Source of the DNA: Nitrospira sp.
Lineage (GTDB): Bacteria; Nitrospirota; Nitrospiria; Nitrospirales; Nitrospiraceae
Direction: 5' to 3'
Assembly: GCA_024998645.1 (NCBI GenBank)
Contig: JACOEJ010000001.1
Coordinates: forward strand, 1 to 64,000
Length of the DNA stretch: 64,000 nt
Of the stretch, positions 24,306-33,700 are shown in pieces. Position 1 is the stretch's first letter. Each line of letters opens with the position of its first letter. The position numbers and the translations under genes were made by a program. The notes beneath the pieces were generated by a model. It made no database searches, was not told the origin of the DNA, and worked only from the letters and a program-made list of their open reading frames with translations.

Positions 24306-25227
24306 ATACCTCAGACGAGCCCTGCCGATGGTCGGCGCCGAACCGGCCATCCTCGACGATACGCGCATCGCGCATGTCGTGGCGCACGGGCATCGCATCC
24401 TCAGCCATCGGACGGTTCCCGGAGTCCGCGTCGAGCTGGAAGAAACGCCGGATGCCATTATCGGGAAACTGATCGTCGAAGCGGGTGCGCAGATCACTCA
24501 GCCCATTCACATGTGTTTCGGGCTCGCCCATCCGACCGGAGTGCAGCAGATCAAGATCGACGTAGTGATCTGTGAAGGGGCGCAGGCGCGCGTGCTGTCC
24601 CACTGTCTCTTTCCCTTCGCCCGGGCGGCCGAACATCGCATGCAGGCCGTGATGGAGATCGGACCGGGCGCGTCGCTGACGTATACGGAAGGCCACTACC
24701 ACGGCCCCCACGGGGGCATGCGAGTCCTGCCCCATGCGACGATCAAGATCGGACCGGGCGCACGGTACTTTTCGGACTTCTCCCTGCTCTCCGGCTCCGT
24801 GGGCACCCTCGACATCGACTATCTCGTGAAAGTGGAGGCCGACGGCCTTGCCGAACTCAGCGCGAAGATCTTCGCGCACAAAACCGATCACATCACACTC
24901 AAAGAAGCGGTGATGCTCCGCGGAGAGCGTTCGCGCAGTCTCATCAAGACCCGCGTGGTGCTGGAAGATCAGGCGCAGGCCGACATCGTCGGCATCACCG
25001 AAGCCTATGCCAAAGGCGCACGCGGTCACGTCGATTGTATGGAGATCGTGCAGGGCCGGGCGCATGCCAGCGCCATCCCCATCGTGCGGGTCTTTCATCC
25101 TGAAGCCAAGGTGACGCACGAAGCCGCCATCGGCAGCGTGGATAAGAAAGAGCTCGAAACCTTGATGGCCCGCGGGATGAGCCCCGAGCAAGCCGTCGAA
25201 ATGATCGTCAGCGGCATTCTGCGCTAG
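24292..25227 (+). CDS. Compact SufB/SufD-like Fe-S scaffold protein
   Basis: The start is the ATG at 24292 (MSDLEYLRRALPM), inside the end of the SufC-like gene, 311 residues. This is much shorter than classical SufB (about 460-480) and SufD (about 420). The right-handed beta-helix core is present: GASLTYTEGHYHGPHGGMRV, LKEAVMLRGERSRSLIKTR, VLEDQAQADIVGITEAYAKG, and the conserved HPEAKVTHEAAIGSVD ending with GMSPEQAVEMIVSGIL, the SufB/D C-terminus. The pair SufC plus short SufB resembles the minimal SMS-type machinery described for archaea and some bacteria. That match is inference; cysteine/His ligands could be Cys78 and the HxH run near residue 145. Confidence 0.85.
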   Translation: MSDLEYLRRALPMVGAEPAILDDTRIAHVVAHGHRILSHRTVPGVRVELEETPDAIIGKLIVEAGAQITQPIHMCFGLAHPTGVQQIKIDVVICEGAQARVLSHCLFPFARAAEHRMQAVMEIGPGASLTYTEGHYHGPHGGMRVLPHATIKIGPGARYFSDFSLLSGSVGTLDIDYLVKVEADGLAELSAKIFAHKTDHITLKEAVMLRGERSRSLIKTRVVLEDQAQADIVGITEAYAKGARGHVDCMEIVQGRAHASAIPIVRVFHPEAKVTHEAAIGSVDKKELETLMARGMSPEQAVEMIVSGILR

Positions 25228-25253
25228 CGGAACATCGTGAGAAGTACCGGCTG

Positions 25254-25715
25254 CTATCGGCCGAACTGTCCCATGAGTTGCGCCTCCGCCAAGACATGCC
25301 CTTTGCAGGCCTCCAGCACTTGGCTCTTGGTTGCGCGCAGCTTCAGATTCAGGACGGCATCCAGCGCATACAATTTGAAATAGTACCGATGCGGCTTCCC
25401 CGGCGGAGGACAGGGCCCCCCGTAGCCGACCCGCTTGAAATCGGTCAGACCTTGCAGCGCGCCGTCGAGCCAATGGTCTTTAGCAGGAATGCCTTCGGGC
25501 AAGCCGCGCAGATCGAGCGACAGATTGTAGATCACCCAATGCACCCAGGTGCCTCCCGGCGCGTCGGGATCGTCGGCAATCACGACGAAACTTTTCGTGG
25601 CGGCCGGCGGCACACCCCAATGGAGCGGCGGCGACAGATCAGCTCCTTCGCAGGTATGCCGGTCCGGAATACGCTCCCCCTCCTTAAACGCCGAACTCGT
25701 GAGTTCAAACGCCAT
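25254..25715 (-). CDS. YbhB/YbcL-family phosphatidylethanolamine-binding (PEBP) protein
   Basis: This 153-residue protein belongs to the PEBP / Raf kinase inhibitor-like family. The ligand pocket is marked by VVIADDPDAPGGTWVHWVIY (the D-P-D-A-P ... H-W motif) and the second by YGGPCPPPGKPHRYYFKLYA. Bacterial members bind phosphate-bearing or lipid ligands and have no settled role. The ATG is preceded by GGAGGG. It is convergent with the SufB-like gene across 26 bases. Confidence 0.93.
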   Translation of the reverse strand: MAFELTSSAFKEGERIPDRHTCEGADLSPPLHWGVPPAATKSFVVIADDPDAPGGTWVHWVIYNLSLDLRGLPEGIPAKDHWLDGALQGLTDFKRVGYGGPCPPPGKPHRYYFKLYALDAVLNLKLRATKSQVLEACKGHVLAEAQLMGQFGR

Positions 25716-25843
25716 GTGTATTCTCCCTCCTCTAGACTAGGACCGAACCAGACGCAGGCGTCAAGACCCCGTCAGGCACTCTTCCCGGAGGGTATTCGTT
25801 AACGCTGTATCCGCTAGGAAGCCCTCGGTGGCACAAAGGTTCC

Positions 25844-26533
25844 TTATCCAGCACTTTTCCCCTTCGGCAGGAGTGCATTACGCACTTCCTCCAGGCAGGC
25901 AATCACCTCTTCATCCTCGACCTGAGGAAACTCTTCATAGAACTGGCCGATGCCGAAGAACCATTCGGACGTATGCAGCACCACGACCTCATCGACGAGC
26001 GTATTCAACTCCGCCGCGATCCGGGGCGGCGCCACCGGCACCGCAGCCACTACTCGAGCCGCTTCTGACTTGATCAGCGCACCGAGCGAAGCATAGAACG
26101 TAGCCCCTGTCGCGATGCCATCGTCGACCAGAATGACGGTCCGGCCTTTCAAGGACGGAAGAGCTCGTCCACCCCGATACCGCGTGAGTCGCCTGTCGAT
26201 TTCACTCTTCTGACGCCGCATCACTTCATCCAGCTGAGCCTTCGTCACCTGGTATTCCCGCATCACATCCTGATTCATGTGCAGATAACCGGTCTCGGCC
26301 AAGGCACCCATCGCCAACTCGGGATTCAAGGGAGTTCCCAACTTCCGGGTGATCAACACATCCAGAGGAAGCCCCAATGCGAGGCTGATGTCATAACCCA
26401 GCACAACACCGCCCCGCGGCAAGGCGATGACGATCGCATCCTTGGCTCCCTTATAATGGAGGAGCTTCTGAGCCAGGCGTTTTCCGGCATCATGGCGATC
26501 CTTGAACAGAGCATACTCACCGCTCGGTATCAT
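25844..26533 (-). CDS. Type I phosphoribosyltransferase-family protein
   Basis: This 229-residue protein has the PRPP loop VILVDDGIATGATFYAS (about 133-149; D-D-G-I-A-T-G-A-T) and the flexible hood near the N-terminus (ALPRGGVVLGYDISLALGLP). It is the long-tailed type often fused to or paired with erythromycin-esterase or alpha/beta-hydrolase domains in other genomes; here it is single. The substrate base is unknown. The start ATG follows GGAGAGAAT. Confidence 0.88.
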   Translation of the reverse strand: MIPSGEYALFKDRHDAGKRLAQKLLHYKGAKDAIVIALPRGGVVLGYDISLALGLPLDVLITRKLGTPLNPELAMGALAETGYLHMNQDVMREYQVTKAQLDEVMRRQKSEIDRRLTRYRGGRALPSLKGRTVILVDDGIATGATFYASLGALIKSEAARVVAAVPVAPPRIAAELNTLVDEVVVLHTSEWFFGIGQFYEEFPQVEDEEVIACLEEVRNALLPKGKSAG

Positions 26534-27051
26534 ATTCTCTCCACGGGCCAGAGGGTTAAAAAGGAGTACCCTGATGGAGTCACTGTACTCGCCGGAGTAC
26601 GGACCTGGATCGAACCGGTCACTTCACCGACTACCGTCTCTCTTGTTCTGCCCCCAATCGTCATCGCATCGAGAAAGCGTGGCAGAGCAGGAAGACACGT
26701 CCTCCGGCACCGGGCAACTGCCCCGGTTCCACCTTAGAAAGCCCGTCAAAGAAGGATGGGCAAACGAGTGCCCGGATCTTGATCGAGTGAGCAAATGGAA
26801 CCTCCTGTGTCTGCAGAAGAAATTGGCCCCACAGGACGCCTGCTAGTCTGAGTTCCCCTTCTTCCAGAATATCCAGAAAAGCACCGCAACCACGGCGCCC
26901 GAAAGAATCAGTTCGAAGACTTCAGCAGACATAGCGTCAAATAAAAAGATCTGAACCATGGTGAGTCATTTGAACCACGCCAGCGCTAGATGAGGCACAG
27001 CATCCCCCCCCTCACCCAATGCAGCCCATAGGCCGGTTTCGCTCAGCTCCA
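26534..27051. other. Intergenic stretch with one possible tiny membrane ORF
   Basis: No gene of normal length is present. On the minus strand 26843-26959 encodes up to 38 residues (or 29 from the ATG at 26932), with one strongly hydrophobic helix (FELILSGAVVAVLFWIFWKK) and a polar tail GNSD. This is the layout of a single-pass miniprotein, but no convincing ribosome site precedes either start. A plus-strand frame from 26574 with AGGAG ahead looks compositionally non-protein. Confidence 0.35.
26843..26959 (-). CDS. Possible 38-residue single-pass membrane miniprotein
   Basis: The ATG at 26959 opens MVQIFLFDAMSAEVFE, then LILSGAVVAVLFWIFWKKGN, ending in Asp and TAG at 26843. One transmembrane helix is followed by two lysines, consistent with an N-out, C-in anchor. 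A second ATG at 26932 could be the real start. The ribosome site is weak, so evidence rests on the hydrophobic pattern alone. Confidence 0.3.
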   Translation of the reverse strand: MVQIFLFDAMSAEVFELILSGAVVAVLFWIFWKKGNSD

Positions 27052-27564
27052 CTAATCGATCTTGACCGACACCGCTTTCTTCTTAGCTTCTTCCGTCTTC
27101 GGCATCCGGACTTCCAGCACGCCGTCTTTGAATGAGGCTTTGATATCGCCACTCTTCACTTCGCAAGGCAGGGCGACTGTCCGCAAGAATGACCCGTAAG
27201 ACCGTTCCCGGCGATAATAGTCGTCTTCTTTGACTTCCTTGTCCTCTTTTTTCTCGCCCTTGATCGTCAGATTCTCCCCGGTGAGATTCACGTCAATATC
27301 TTCTTTCTTCATACCTGGCAGTTCAGCCTTAACCACCACGCTGTCCTTCTCCTCATAGACATCGAGCGACGGAATCCGGATACCCAGCGGACGAATGGGC
27401 AACCAGCGATCTCGGCCGAACAGACCGGGGAACGGACGACGCCACATGTCATCCATGACGCGCTCCAGCCAATGCTCGAACTCTTCTCCGCGGGACACGA
27501 CCTCACCGGATTTCTTCGTGGCAACGGCATTTTCTTCTTTTTCCTCGGCGGCTGCTTTGGTCAT
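27052..27564 (-). CDS. Hsp20/alpha-crystallin small heat shock protein
   Basis: This 170-residue chaperone has an N-terminal acidic region (residues 1-55), then an alpha-crystallin domain: IPSLDVYEEKDSVVVKAELP, GMKKEDIDVNLTGENLTIKG, and ERSYGSFLRTVALPCEVKSG, ending DGVLEVRMPKTEEAKKKAVS. The C-terminal I-x-I motif is only hinted at by VSVKID. Small heat shock proteins hold unfolded proteins soluble without ATP. A clear ribosome site (GAGGAGGGCC) precedes the ATG. It is 81 bases downstream of the BON-domain gene on the same strand, likely one stress operon. Confidence 0.95.
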   Translation of the reverse strand: MTKAAAEEKEENAVATKKSGEVVSRGEEFEHWLERVMDDMWRRPFPGLFGRDRWLPIRPLGIRIPSLDVYEEKDSVVVKAELPGMKKEDIDVNLTGENLTIKGEKKEDKEVKEDDYYRRERSYGSFLRTVALPCEVKSGDIKASFKDGVLEVRMPKTEEAKKKAVSVKID

Positions 27565-27645
27565 GATCGGCCCTCCTCGTTGGGGTGATGGAACACGTTG
27601 CGTTTGACTGCCGACACACTTCGATTACACGGCCTGGTTCCCCGC

Positions 27646-28371
27646 TTATGGGTGGACTTCCAAGCGATTGATGACCTTATCGACGCCGAACACATACCAG
27701 GCGTCGAATTCCGCCATCTCCTTCTGCGGCGCGGACGGGGCGTCGCCTTCGAGCGTCACGACCGATTGCCGGACCACCACACTAATTCGCTCACCATTCA
27801 CGAACGGATCTTTTTTCAAAACGATTCGCACGGCTTTCGCCATTTCTTCGTCGGAGTCGGGCTGATCCGGGATCACTTCCATCCCATTGATGACGTCGCG
27901 ACTGCCGGGCACCCACCAGGCCAGCACCCCGGCCAGGCGTTTCTCCGTGAGTCCGGTCACATGGTCGTCGAGCAAGACCACACCTTCGTTCACAGACACG
28001 CGTATTGCCCCGCGAGGCTCGCGGGCAACTTCACGGACGGTTTCAAGCGCCCCCTTGCGGATCAGGTGAATCGAACAATTCATGAGGGTCGACTCCTGGA
28101 GCAGCGCATCGCGCACCGCATCTAAAATGGCTCCGTCTCCCATGCGGGTCGCGGGCGCCACATGAAGCCGGTCGACGATACCGGTGACGCCCTGTACCGC
28201 GATCGCAAGCTCAAGGCTGAGTTTCTTCGCCGCAACATGCTCCACCTCGCCTTCCAGAGTAAGCACGCCGTCGGCAAATTCCATTGTGACGGAACACTTG
28301 TGCAGATTGACCCGGGGCTCATGCTCCAATGCCGCACGGACCTCTTTCAGGACTCGCTCTCGCTCTGACAT
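27646..28371 (-). CDS. Triple BON-domain protein
   Basis: The start is the ATG at 28371 (MSERERVLKEVRAALE) after AGAGG, 241 residues. Three BON units follow each other at about 2-75, 85-155 and 170-240, each with a helix, a strand D/G-V-L/V-x-L-x-G/D and a second helix ending in V-I/V-D/N-R/G-x-x-V. Examples are FADGVLTLEGEVEHVAAKKL and VNEGVVLLDDHVTG. BON domains bind phospholipid or other hydrophobic surfaces. No signal peptide is seen from this start, so it is probably cytoplasmic, like OsmY-related cytosolic members. It lies upstream of hsp20. Confidence 0.87.
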   Translation of the reverse strand: MSERERVLKEVRAALEHEPRVNLHKCSVTMEFADGVLTLEGEVEHVAAKKLSLELAIAVQGVTGIVDRLHVAPATRMGDGAILDAVRDALLQESTLMNCSIHLIRKGALETVREVAREPRGAIRVSVNEGVVLLDDHVTGLTEKRLAGVLAWWVPGSRDVINGMEVIPDQPDSDEEMAKAVRIVLKKDPFVNGERISVVVRQSVVTLEGDAPSAPQKEMAEFDAWYVFGVDKVINRLEVHP

Positions 28372-28728
28372 GAGTGGCGCCTCTCTAAGACGAACGTCGA
28401 GAACAGGACTCTCGAAGACAGGCAGAGCAACAGCAATGCCAGGCTGCATGATAGCGCGACACCGTTGATGATTCAGGCAAAGATGAATCGAGGCTGTACG
28501 GATCGCGCTGAGAGCGAACCTACCCTGTGGAGTAACTCCCCAATGACACCGTTCCCGTGCCGCGGAATGCCACGGTGGGAGCCAATGAACCCGTTACATG
28601 CATCCCTTTGAGATCACCATTAGGGGCACGCAAAATACCACCCGCATTCATTAGAAAATTTTGGCCCATGACCGAACGCTCACGCCGTGCTGTCGATCAC
28701 GGTTCCTGCTATTCTCACAGTTGCTGCT
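28372..28728. other. Intergenic stretch between divergent units
   Basis: This stretch holds the promoter side of the BON-Hsp20 unit and of the Mut7-C unit. The open frame of each gene extends into it without coding character. No inverted repeats or binding-site pairs stood out. Confidence 0.4.
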
Positions 28729-29244
28729 ATGAATAGGCCTCGACAGCCCAATGAGCCGGTTGTGCGCTTCATCGCCGATGCGATGCTCGGTCGCCTGGCG
28801 CGCTGGCTGCGCATTCTCGGGTACGACACGGCCTATGAGAAAGTAATCACGGACGAGGCCTTAGTCGAACAGGCCGTACGCGAAGATCGGTGGCTGCTCA
28901 CGCGTGATCAAAACCTGGCACTACGCAGACTCCTCCGCGGTCGTCACACGCTCATCCGCAGTGATGACGTCGAAGGGCAGCTGCACCAACTTCATCGGGA
29001 TCTCAAGATCGACCTTAACCTGACACACCAACGAGCGTATCGCTGCGCAGACTGCAATGTCACCCTTACCGCCTCCTCGCATGACGATGCAGCTTCTCTC
29101 GTTCCTCCCTTTGTCGCGGAGCAGTATCGAGCGTTTCTCCAATGCCCTCACTGCCGCCGCGTGTATTGGCCAGGCACTCACTGGCAGGATCTCGACCGCC
29201 GTCTCACCGCCGTCAGAGCGCGCTCCTTGGACACACAGCCATGA
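28729..29244 (+). CDS. Mut7-C RNase domain protein with zinc ribbon
   Basis: The start is the ATG at 28729 (MNRPRQPNEPVVRFIA), 171 residues. The Mut7-C domain is a PIN-like fold: RFIADAMLGRLARWLRILGY (about 13-32, with conserved Asp), WLLTRDQNLALRR (Asp60 region) and HTLIRSDDVEGQLHQL. A C-terminal zinc ribbon follows with CADCNVTL (first pair) and CPHCRRVYWPGTHW (second pair). These proteins are presumed RNases. The stop overlaps the DUF1614 gene (ATGA), a pairing that may be shared with relatives, though no functional link is known. Confidence 0.88.
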   Translation: MNRPRQPNEPVVRFIADAMLGRLARWLRILGYDTAYEKVITDEALVEQAVREDRWLLTRDQNLALRRLLRGRHTLIRSDDVEGQLHQLHRDLKIDLNLTHQRAYRCADCNVTLTASSHDDAASLVPPFVAEQYRAFLQCPHCRRVYWPGTHWQDLDRRLTAVRARSLDTQP

Positions 29245-29939
29245 ATAACGATAAACCACCGCTGGGCATTCCGATCATCCTGCCGCTCCTTCTTTTCCTG
29301 TTGTTGTTGGCGCTGCTCCCATTTGTATTCGGCCAATTGTTCACTGTGGCCTTGATCAAACTCAAACTCGATCCGACGATCGCCCTGCTCATCGTGATCG
29401 GCTTCTTCGTAGGCAGTCCAATCAATATTCCGGTGAAACGGATTCCCCGCACAGAACCAATGACGGCAGACCCGTTGACGGTCGTCGGATTATCCAGCTG
29501 GTGGCCCTCGACCCTGCGTGTGCGGCGGGAAACAATCATTGCCGTCAATGTCGGAGGCTGCGTAATTCCAGTCGCGCTGGCAACCTATGAAATACTCCAT
29601 CTTATAGAGGCCGGCCTTCAACCGTTCTCAGGATTGCTCCTGGCCATCCTCATCAACACCATGGTCTGCTACTGGATGGCGCAACCGATAGAAGGAATCG
29701 GGATTGCAGTGCCGGGGCTTTTTCCTCCGCTGATCGCCGCCGTGAGCGCATTGCTCCTGGTGCCGGACCAGGCCCCTCCCGTCGCCTTTGTCTCCGGTGT
29801 GCTCGGACCGCTTATCGGCGCGGATCTGCTCCACCTTCGCGACGTATCAAAGATCTCCACCGGCATCGCCAGCATCGGCGGCGCCGGCACATTCGATGGG
29901 ATCGTGCTGTCGGGAATCGTCGCCGCCTATTTGGCATAA
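29241..29939 (+). CDS. DUF1614-family membrane protein
   Basis: The gene starts by ATGA overlap with the Mut7-C gene, 232 residues, about six membrane segments. Family markers are IGFFVGSPINIPVKRI, VGGCVIPVALATYEI, and near the end PPVAFVSGVLGPLIGADLLH with the final SIGGAGTFDGIVLSGIVAA. DUF1614 proteins contain Pro, Gly and His/Asp positions inside helices, suggesting a transport or metal-binding function that has not been shown. Translation is probably coupled to the nuclease gene. Confidence 0.85.
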   Translation: MNNDKPPLGIPIILPLLLFLLLLALLPFVFGQLFTVALIKLKLDPTIALLIVIGFFVGSPINIPVKRIPRTEPMTADPLTVVGLSSWWPSTLRVRRETIIAVNVGGCVIPVALATYEILHLIEAGLQPFSGLLLAILINTMVCYWMAQPIEGIGIAVPGLFPPLIAAVSALLLVPDQAPPVAFVSGVLGPLIGADLLHLRDVSKISTGIASIGGAGTFDGIVLSGIVAAYLA

Positions 29940-30212
29940 GCTGCAACACTTTTCCCCGTGCATGTACAGTGGGGGGGCGCTTCGTTGATCACAACGGGCC
30001 AGATTTCCACAATCGTCCTCGATGATCTGAGGAATAAGGCCACAATGCATCCCACTGCCCTCATCACCCGATGACAAAACCTCCAATATCTCAATGCTCT
30101 CTCCTGCCTCCTCGGCAATCAATGAGAAGGCACAGTCATTGCTGACCTTCCCAACAAAAACATGAGGAAGGGTCCATCCTACGATCACTCCAAGCTCCTT
30201 CATTGCTTACCC
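29940..30212. other. Gap before the manC-like remnant
   Basis: No convincing gene. A minus-strand frame (29847-30203) starting MKELGVIVGWTLPHVF has some protein flavour but runs into and antisense to the DUF1614 gene and has no ribosome site. It is treated as not coding. Confidence 0.4.
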
Positions 30213-30220
30213 GGTCTTCA

Positions 30221-30331
30221 CGTTTTGAGCGGCCACAGGCGTTTCCGTCGGATCCTCTTGATCGACCGTTCATCCCCGGTTCGATGACTGCGGCAGAGAG
30301 CGGACTGCGCATGAGTATGTCATCCCTGTAA
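30221..30331 (+). pseudogene. Remnant of a mannose-1-phosphate guanylyltransferase-like gene (3' end)
   Basis: This 36-codon frame ending in TAA at 30329 reads RFERPQAFPSDPLDRPFI, then PGSMTAAESGLRMSMSSL. It aligns without gaps to the last 36 codons of the intact gene at 53164-54168, sharing 16 residues including AFP, PF-P, MTA and G-L. The TAA is followed in both places by TCCAAGGAGGAAACAG and a DUF2934 gene. Upstream the frame is lost. So the nucleotidyltransferase and DUF2934 block was duplicated and this copy's large gene was mostly deleted. Confidence 0.75.
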
Positions 30332-30349
30332 TCCAAGGAGGAAACAGAC

Positions 30350-30604
30350 ATGAAGTCAGTCACCACTAGCACGACCAAATCAGGGCGAAAAGCACCGCCC
30401 CCCCAACAAGACCAGCAGATGGCCCCAAAGCCGCCGACACAGAAATTTCACGTGTTGCCGCTCGCGCCCTGCGAAGACCCGCAAGCCCGCATCGCCAAAC
30501 GGGCCTATGAGCTCTACTGTGAGCGAGGGTACCGGGATGGATCGGCGCTCGATGATTGGCTCGACGCGGAGCAGGAAATTCTGAGTCAGATCCCGGCAGT
30601 CTAA
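30350..30604 (+). CDS. DUF2934 protein, copy 1
   Basis: This 84-residue protein has a disordered Ser/Thr/Pro/Gln-rich N-terminus (1-30) and a short helical DUF2934 unit: RIAKRAYELYCERGYRDGSA, then LDDWLDAEQEIL. DUF2934 is a small domain of unknown role, often stress-linked. The ribosome site AAGGAGGAAAC is strong and shared with the paralogue at 54187-54438, which is alike along its whole length. It is probably cytoplasmic. It sits 129 bases before the giant BadF-type gene. Confidence 0.88.
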   Translation: MKSVTTSTTKSGRKAPPPQQDQQMAPKPPTQKFHVLPLAPCEDPQARIAKRAYELYCERGYRDGSALDDWLDAEQEILSQIPAV

Positions 30605-30733
30605 GAAGGCAACTTCACAGTTCGTCTTTTCCGGAAGACCGCAGACAAGAGGTGAGTGTTTCGCCATACCGTCCACCCTCGCGATCAAGCGGGCCTGGCC
30701 ATCGGTACAACTCCGGTTCCTGGAGGAACTCTC

Positions 30734-33700
30734 ATGTCGTATATCGGCATTAATATCGGCGCTCTCACGGTGAAGGTGACAGCTCTCCGGGATAACGCCA
30801 GGAGTGCTACCGTACTGGCGCATCAAGGCCGCCCCCTCGAAATACTCTACGAGGTGCTCGCCCGTCCGGAATTTGCCGATGCGGAATACTTCGGTGTGTC
30901 CGGCCAGCTTGGGCATATTTCCGAAGTGGCGGCAGTCCAACGGGCACTTCGTGAGGTGAACGGTACATTCGATGCGGTTGCGTCGCTCGGAGGGGAATCC
31001 TTCCTCGTCTATCTCCTTCTGGACGGAAGAATTACCAATGTCGTGTCCCACAATAAATGCGCGGCGGGCAGCGGCGAGTTTTTCGTCCAGCAGATCGGCC
31101 GGATGGGCCTGGGCATGGAGGAGGCGATCCAGCGGTCCTTCAGCGGCAAGGTTGTGCCGCTGGCCTCACGCTGCTCGGTCCATTGCAAATCGGACATCAC
31201 CCACAAGCTAAACCGCAACGAAGCCACGCCCGAGGATATTCTCCACACGCTGCACGACAGCATGTCCAACAAGGTGATTGCGTTGCTGGAGAAAGGCCCT
31301 CATGAGCTGAAGCGAGTCCTCTTGATCGGCGGGGTGACCCGCAATGAGGCCATGCTGGCCTCGTTGCGGGCCAAATTGCCGTCCACGGAATTTGTGGTGC
31401 TGCCGGAAAGTGCCTGGTTCGAAGCCTGGGGCACGGCCCTGCTCGTGCGGGATTCACCCAGCGAGATATCTCCGAAGATTGCGGCGCAACCCGGCCTTGG
31501 CCGCCTCCCGCCGCTCCATCTCTATGGCGAACGGGTGCAAGTGATCGCGGCCCCACCCCATCAGGCTCCTCCCGAAGGGCCGCTGGTCCTGGGAGTCGAT
31601 GCGGGATCGACGACGACTAAGGCTATCTTGCTCGATCCTTCGACGCACGCCGTGGTGGCTTCATATTACGGGCGCACGAAGGGCAATCCCGTAGCGGCTA
31701 CACGCGAATGTCTCCAAGCGCTCATCCAGCAGGTGGGCAATCGCCCGATCGGGTTGATCGGCACCACCGGATCGGCCCGGGAACTCGCCGGCGCCTACCT
31801 CGGCACCGAGCACGTCTATAACGAGATCTCGGCCCATGCAGCCGGCGCAACGCACTTCGATCCGGAAGTAGATACGATTTTCGAGATCGGCGGGCAGGAC
31901 TCCAAGTACATCTATCTGCGCAACGGCGTGCCTATCGACTACGCGATGAATAATGCCTGTTCGGCAGGCACGGGCTCCTTTCTGGAAGAGAGCGCCCACA
32001 GCGATCTCGGCATCACCGTCTCGGACATCGCCGACCTGGCGCTGGCCGCTCCTTCCCCGGTGCATTTCAAGGCGACCTGCGCGGCCTTCATCAATTCCGA
32101 CATTCGTCTCGCCCAGCAACAGGGCCATCCCCGCGACAACATCATCGCTGGTCTCGTCTATGCCATTGCCGGTAATTATCTGAATCGCGTCAAGGGACCG
32201 CGTTACGTGGGAAAGAAAATCTTCCTGCAAGGTGGCGTCGCGCTGAATCGCGCTGTCGGGTACGCCTTCGCCCATAGCGTCGGCCGGCAGGTCGTGATCC
32301 CGCCCAGCCCCGAATTACTCGGCGCGCTGGGGGTCGGGCTCCTTGCCGTGAAACGATCCGATGCGATGCCGGGTCATACCGTCGATCTGCTCACTCTCGG
32401 CGCACCGGAGATGAAGCTTGTCGGCCGGTTCACATGTGGCGCCTGCAAGATGTACTGCAGCATCGACCGGTTCGAAGTCGCAGGCCGCCGGTTTCCGTTC
32501 GGGGGCCGCTGCAGTCTCTATGAGAATGTGTGGAAGCGAAAGGCCCGGATCACAGCGGCTCAAGATCTGGTCGAGAAACGAGCCGAGGTGCTGTTCCAAG
32601 TCACCCCGACCAGACCCGCCGCCACGCCAAAGCCTGAGCGAGTGGAACGCACCCACTGGGGCGTGGGGCCCGCCTATGAAAGCGCGAAGGCCTTTGTGCG
32701 GGAGTCTCTGGGCCGCTCTAACGGCAATGCGGTGGCAAGCGGCACCCGCATCGGCATTCCCAGGGCGCTGACGACACACTCGCTGTTTCCTCTCTACTCC
32801 ACGTTCTTTTCACGTCTGGGCATGGAGGTTGTGCTCTCTGATGTGGACCCGCGGGGGGACCTGAGTTCGCAATCGGGATTCTGCTTCCCTGCGCAGATAG
32901 CGCACGGCGCCGTCTTGGACCTGGTCAAGAAAGACGTGGGACTGATCTTCATGCCGCACGTCGTTCGTATGCCCCATCCGAACCAGTGCAAAGATTCGTA
33001 CCTCTGTCCGATCACGCAGGCTGGACCCTATTTCCTGGCCAAGGCCTTTCCCGATCGCCGCCTCCTCTCACCGGTCCTGGAGTTCATCAACGGATACGAG
33101 ACCTGCACCGCCATGGTTGATATGGCTGTGGCAGAACTGGGAATCGGACGCGAAGTAGCCACCGGCGCCTGGGCAGCAGCTGTGCAGGCCCAGACAGAAG
33201 CCGAGCGCACGCTCCGTGACCTCGGGAAACGGGTGCTTGATGACGCGATCGCGACAGGCAAACCGGCTATTTTACTCGCCGGACACAGCTACAACGCGTT
33301 CACCCCGGAGGCATCGCAATCCGTGGGTAAAAAACTCTCCAGCATGGGCATAGCCGTCATCCCGGCTGACTGTCTGCTGTCATCCGGAGAAGGGCCAACC
33401 TCCTGGCACTTTGCAAACCAGATCCTGAACGCCGTCGGCATCGCGAAGCAACATCCCAACTTGTTCCTGCTGAGCGTCAGCAATTTCAGTTGCACCATCG
33501 ATGCGTTTACCCACTCCATGCTCGCTTCGGAAATGGGATCGAAACCCTACCTGGTTCTTGAGATCGACGCGCACACCGCCGATGCCGGAGTCCAAACCAG
33601 GCTGGAGGCCTTCCTGGACATCATCCACAATTACCGGGACGTGCAATCTGTCGGCGCCAGCCCCTTCGTTCCCTGTCGACTTGTTTCCGGCGGCCGCGTC

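Noticed and set aside
26580-26630. tRNA-like ggatcgaac motif
   Set aside because: No acceptor or anticodon stems could be paired around it.
26502-26846. Plus ORF with AGGAG before ATG 26574
   Set aside because: Composition rich in Ser/Pro/Arg, typical of non-coding GC-rich DNA; no hydrophobic or secondary-structure pattern.
29847-30203. Minus ORF starting MKELGVIVGWTLPHVF
   Set aside because: No ribosome site; it overlaps the end of the DUF1614 gene on the opposite strand; no family recognised.
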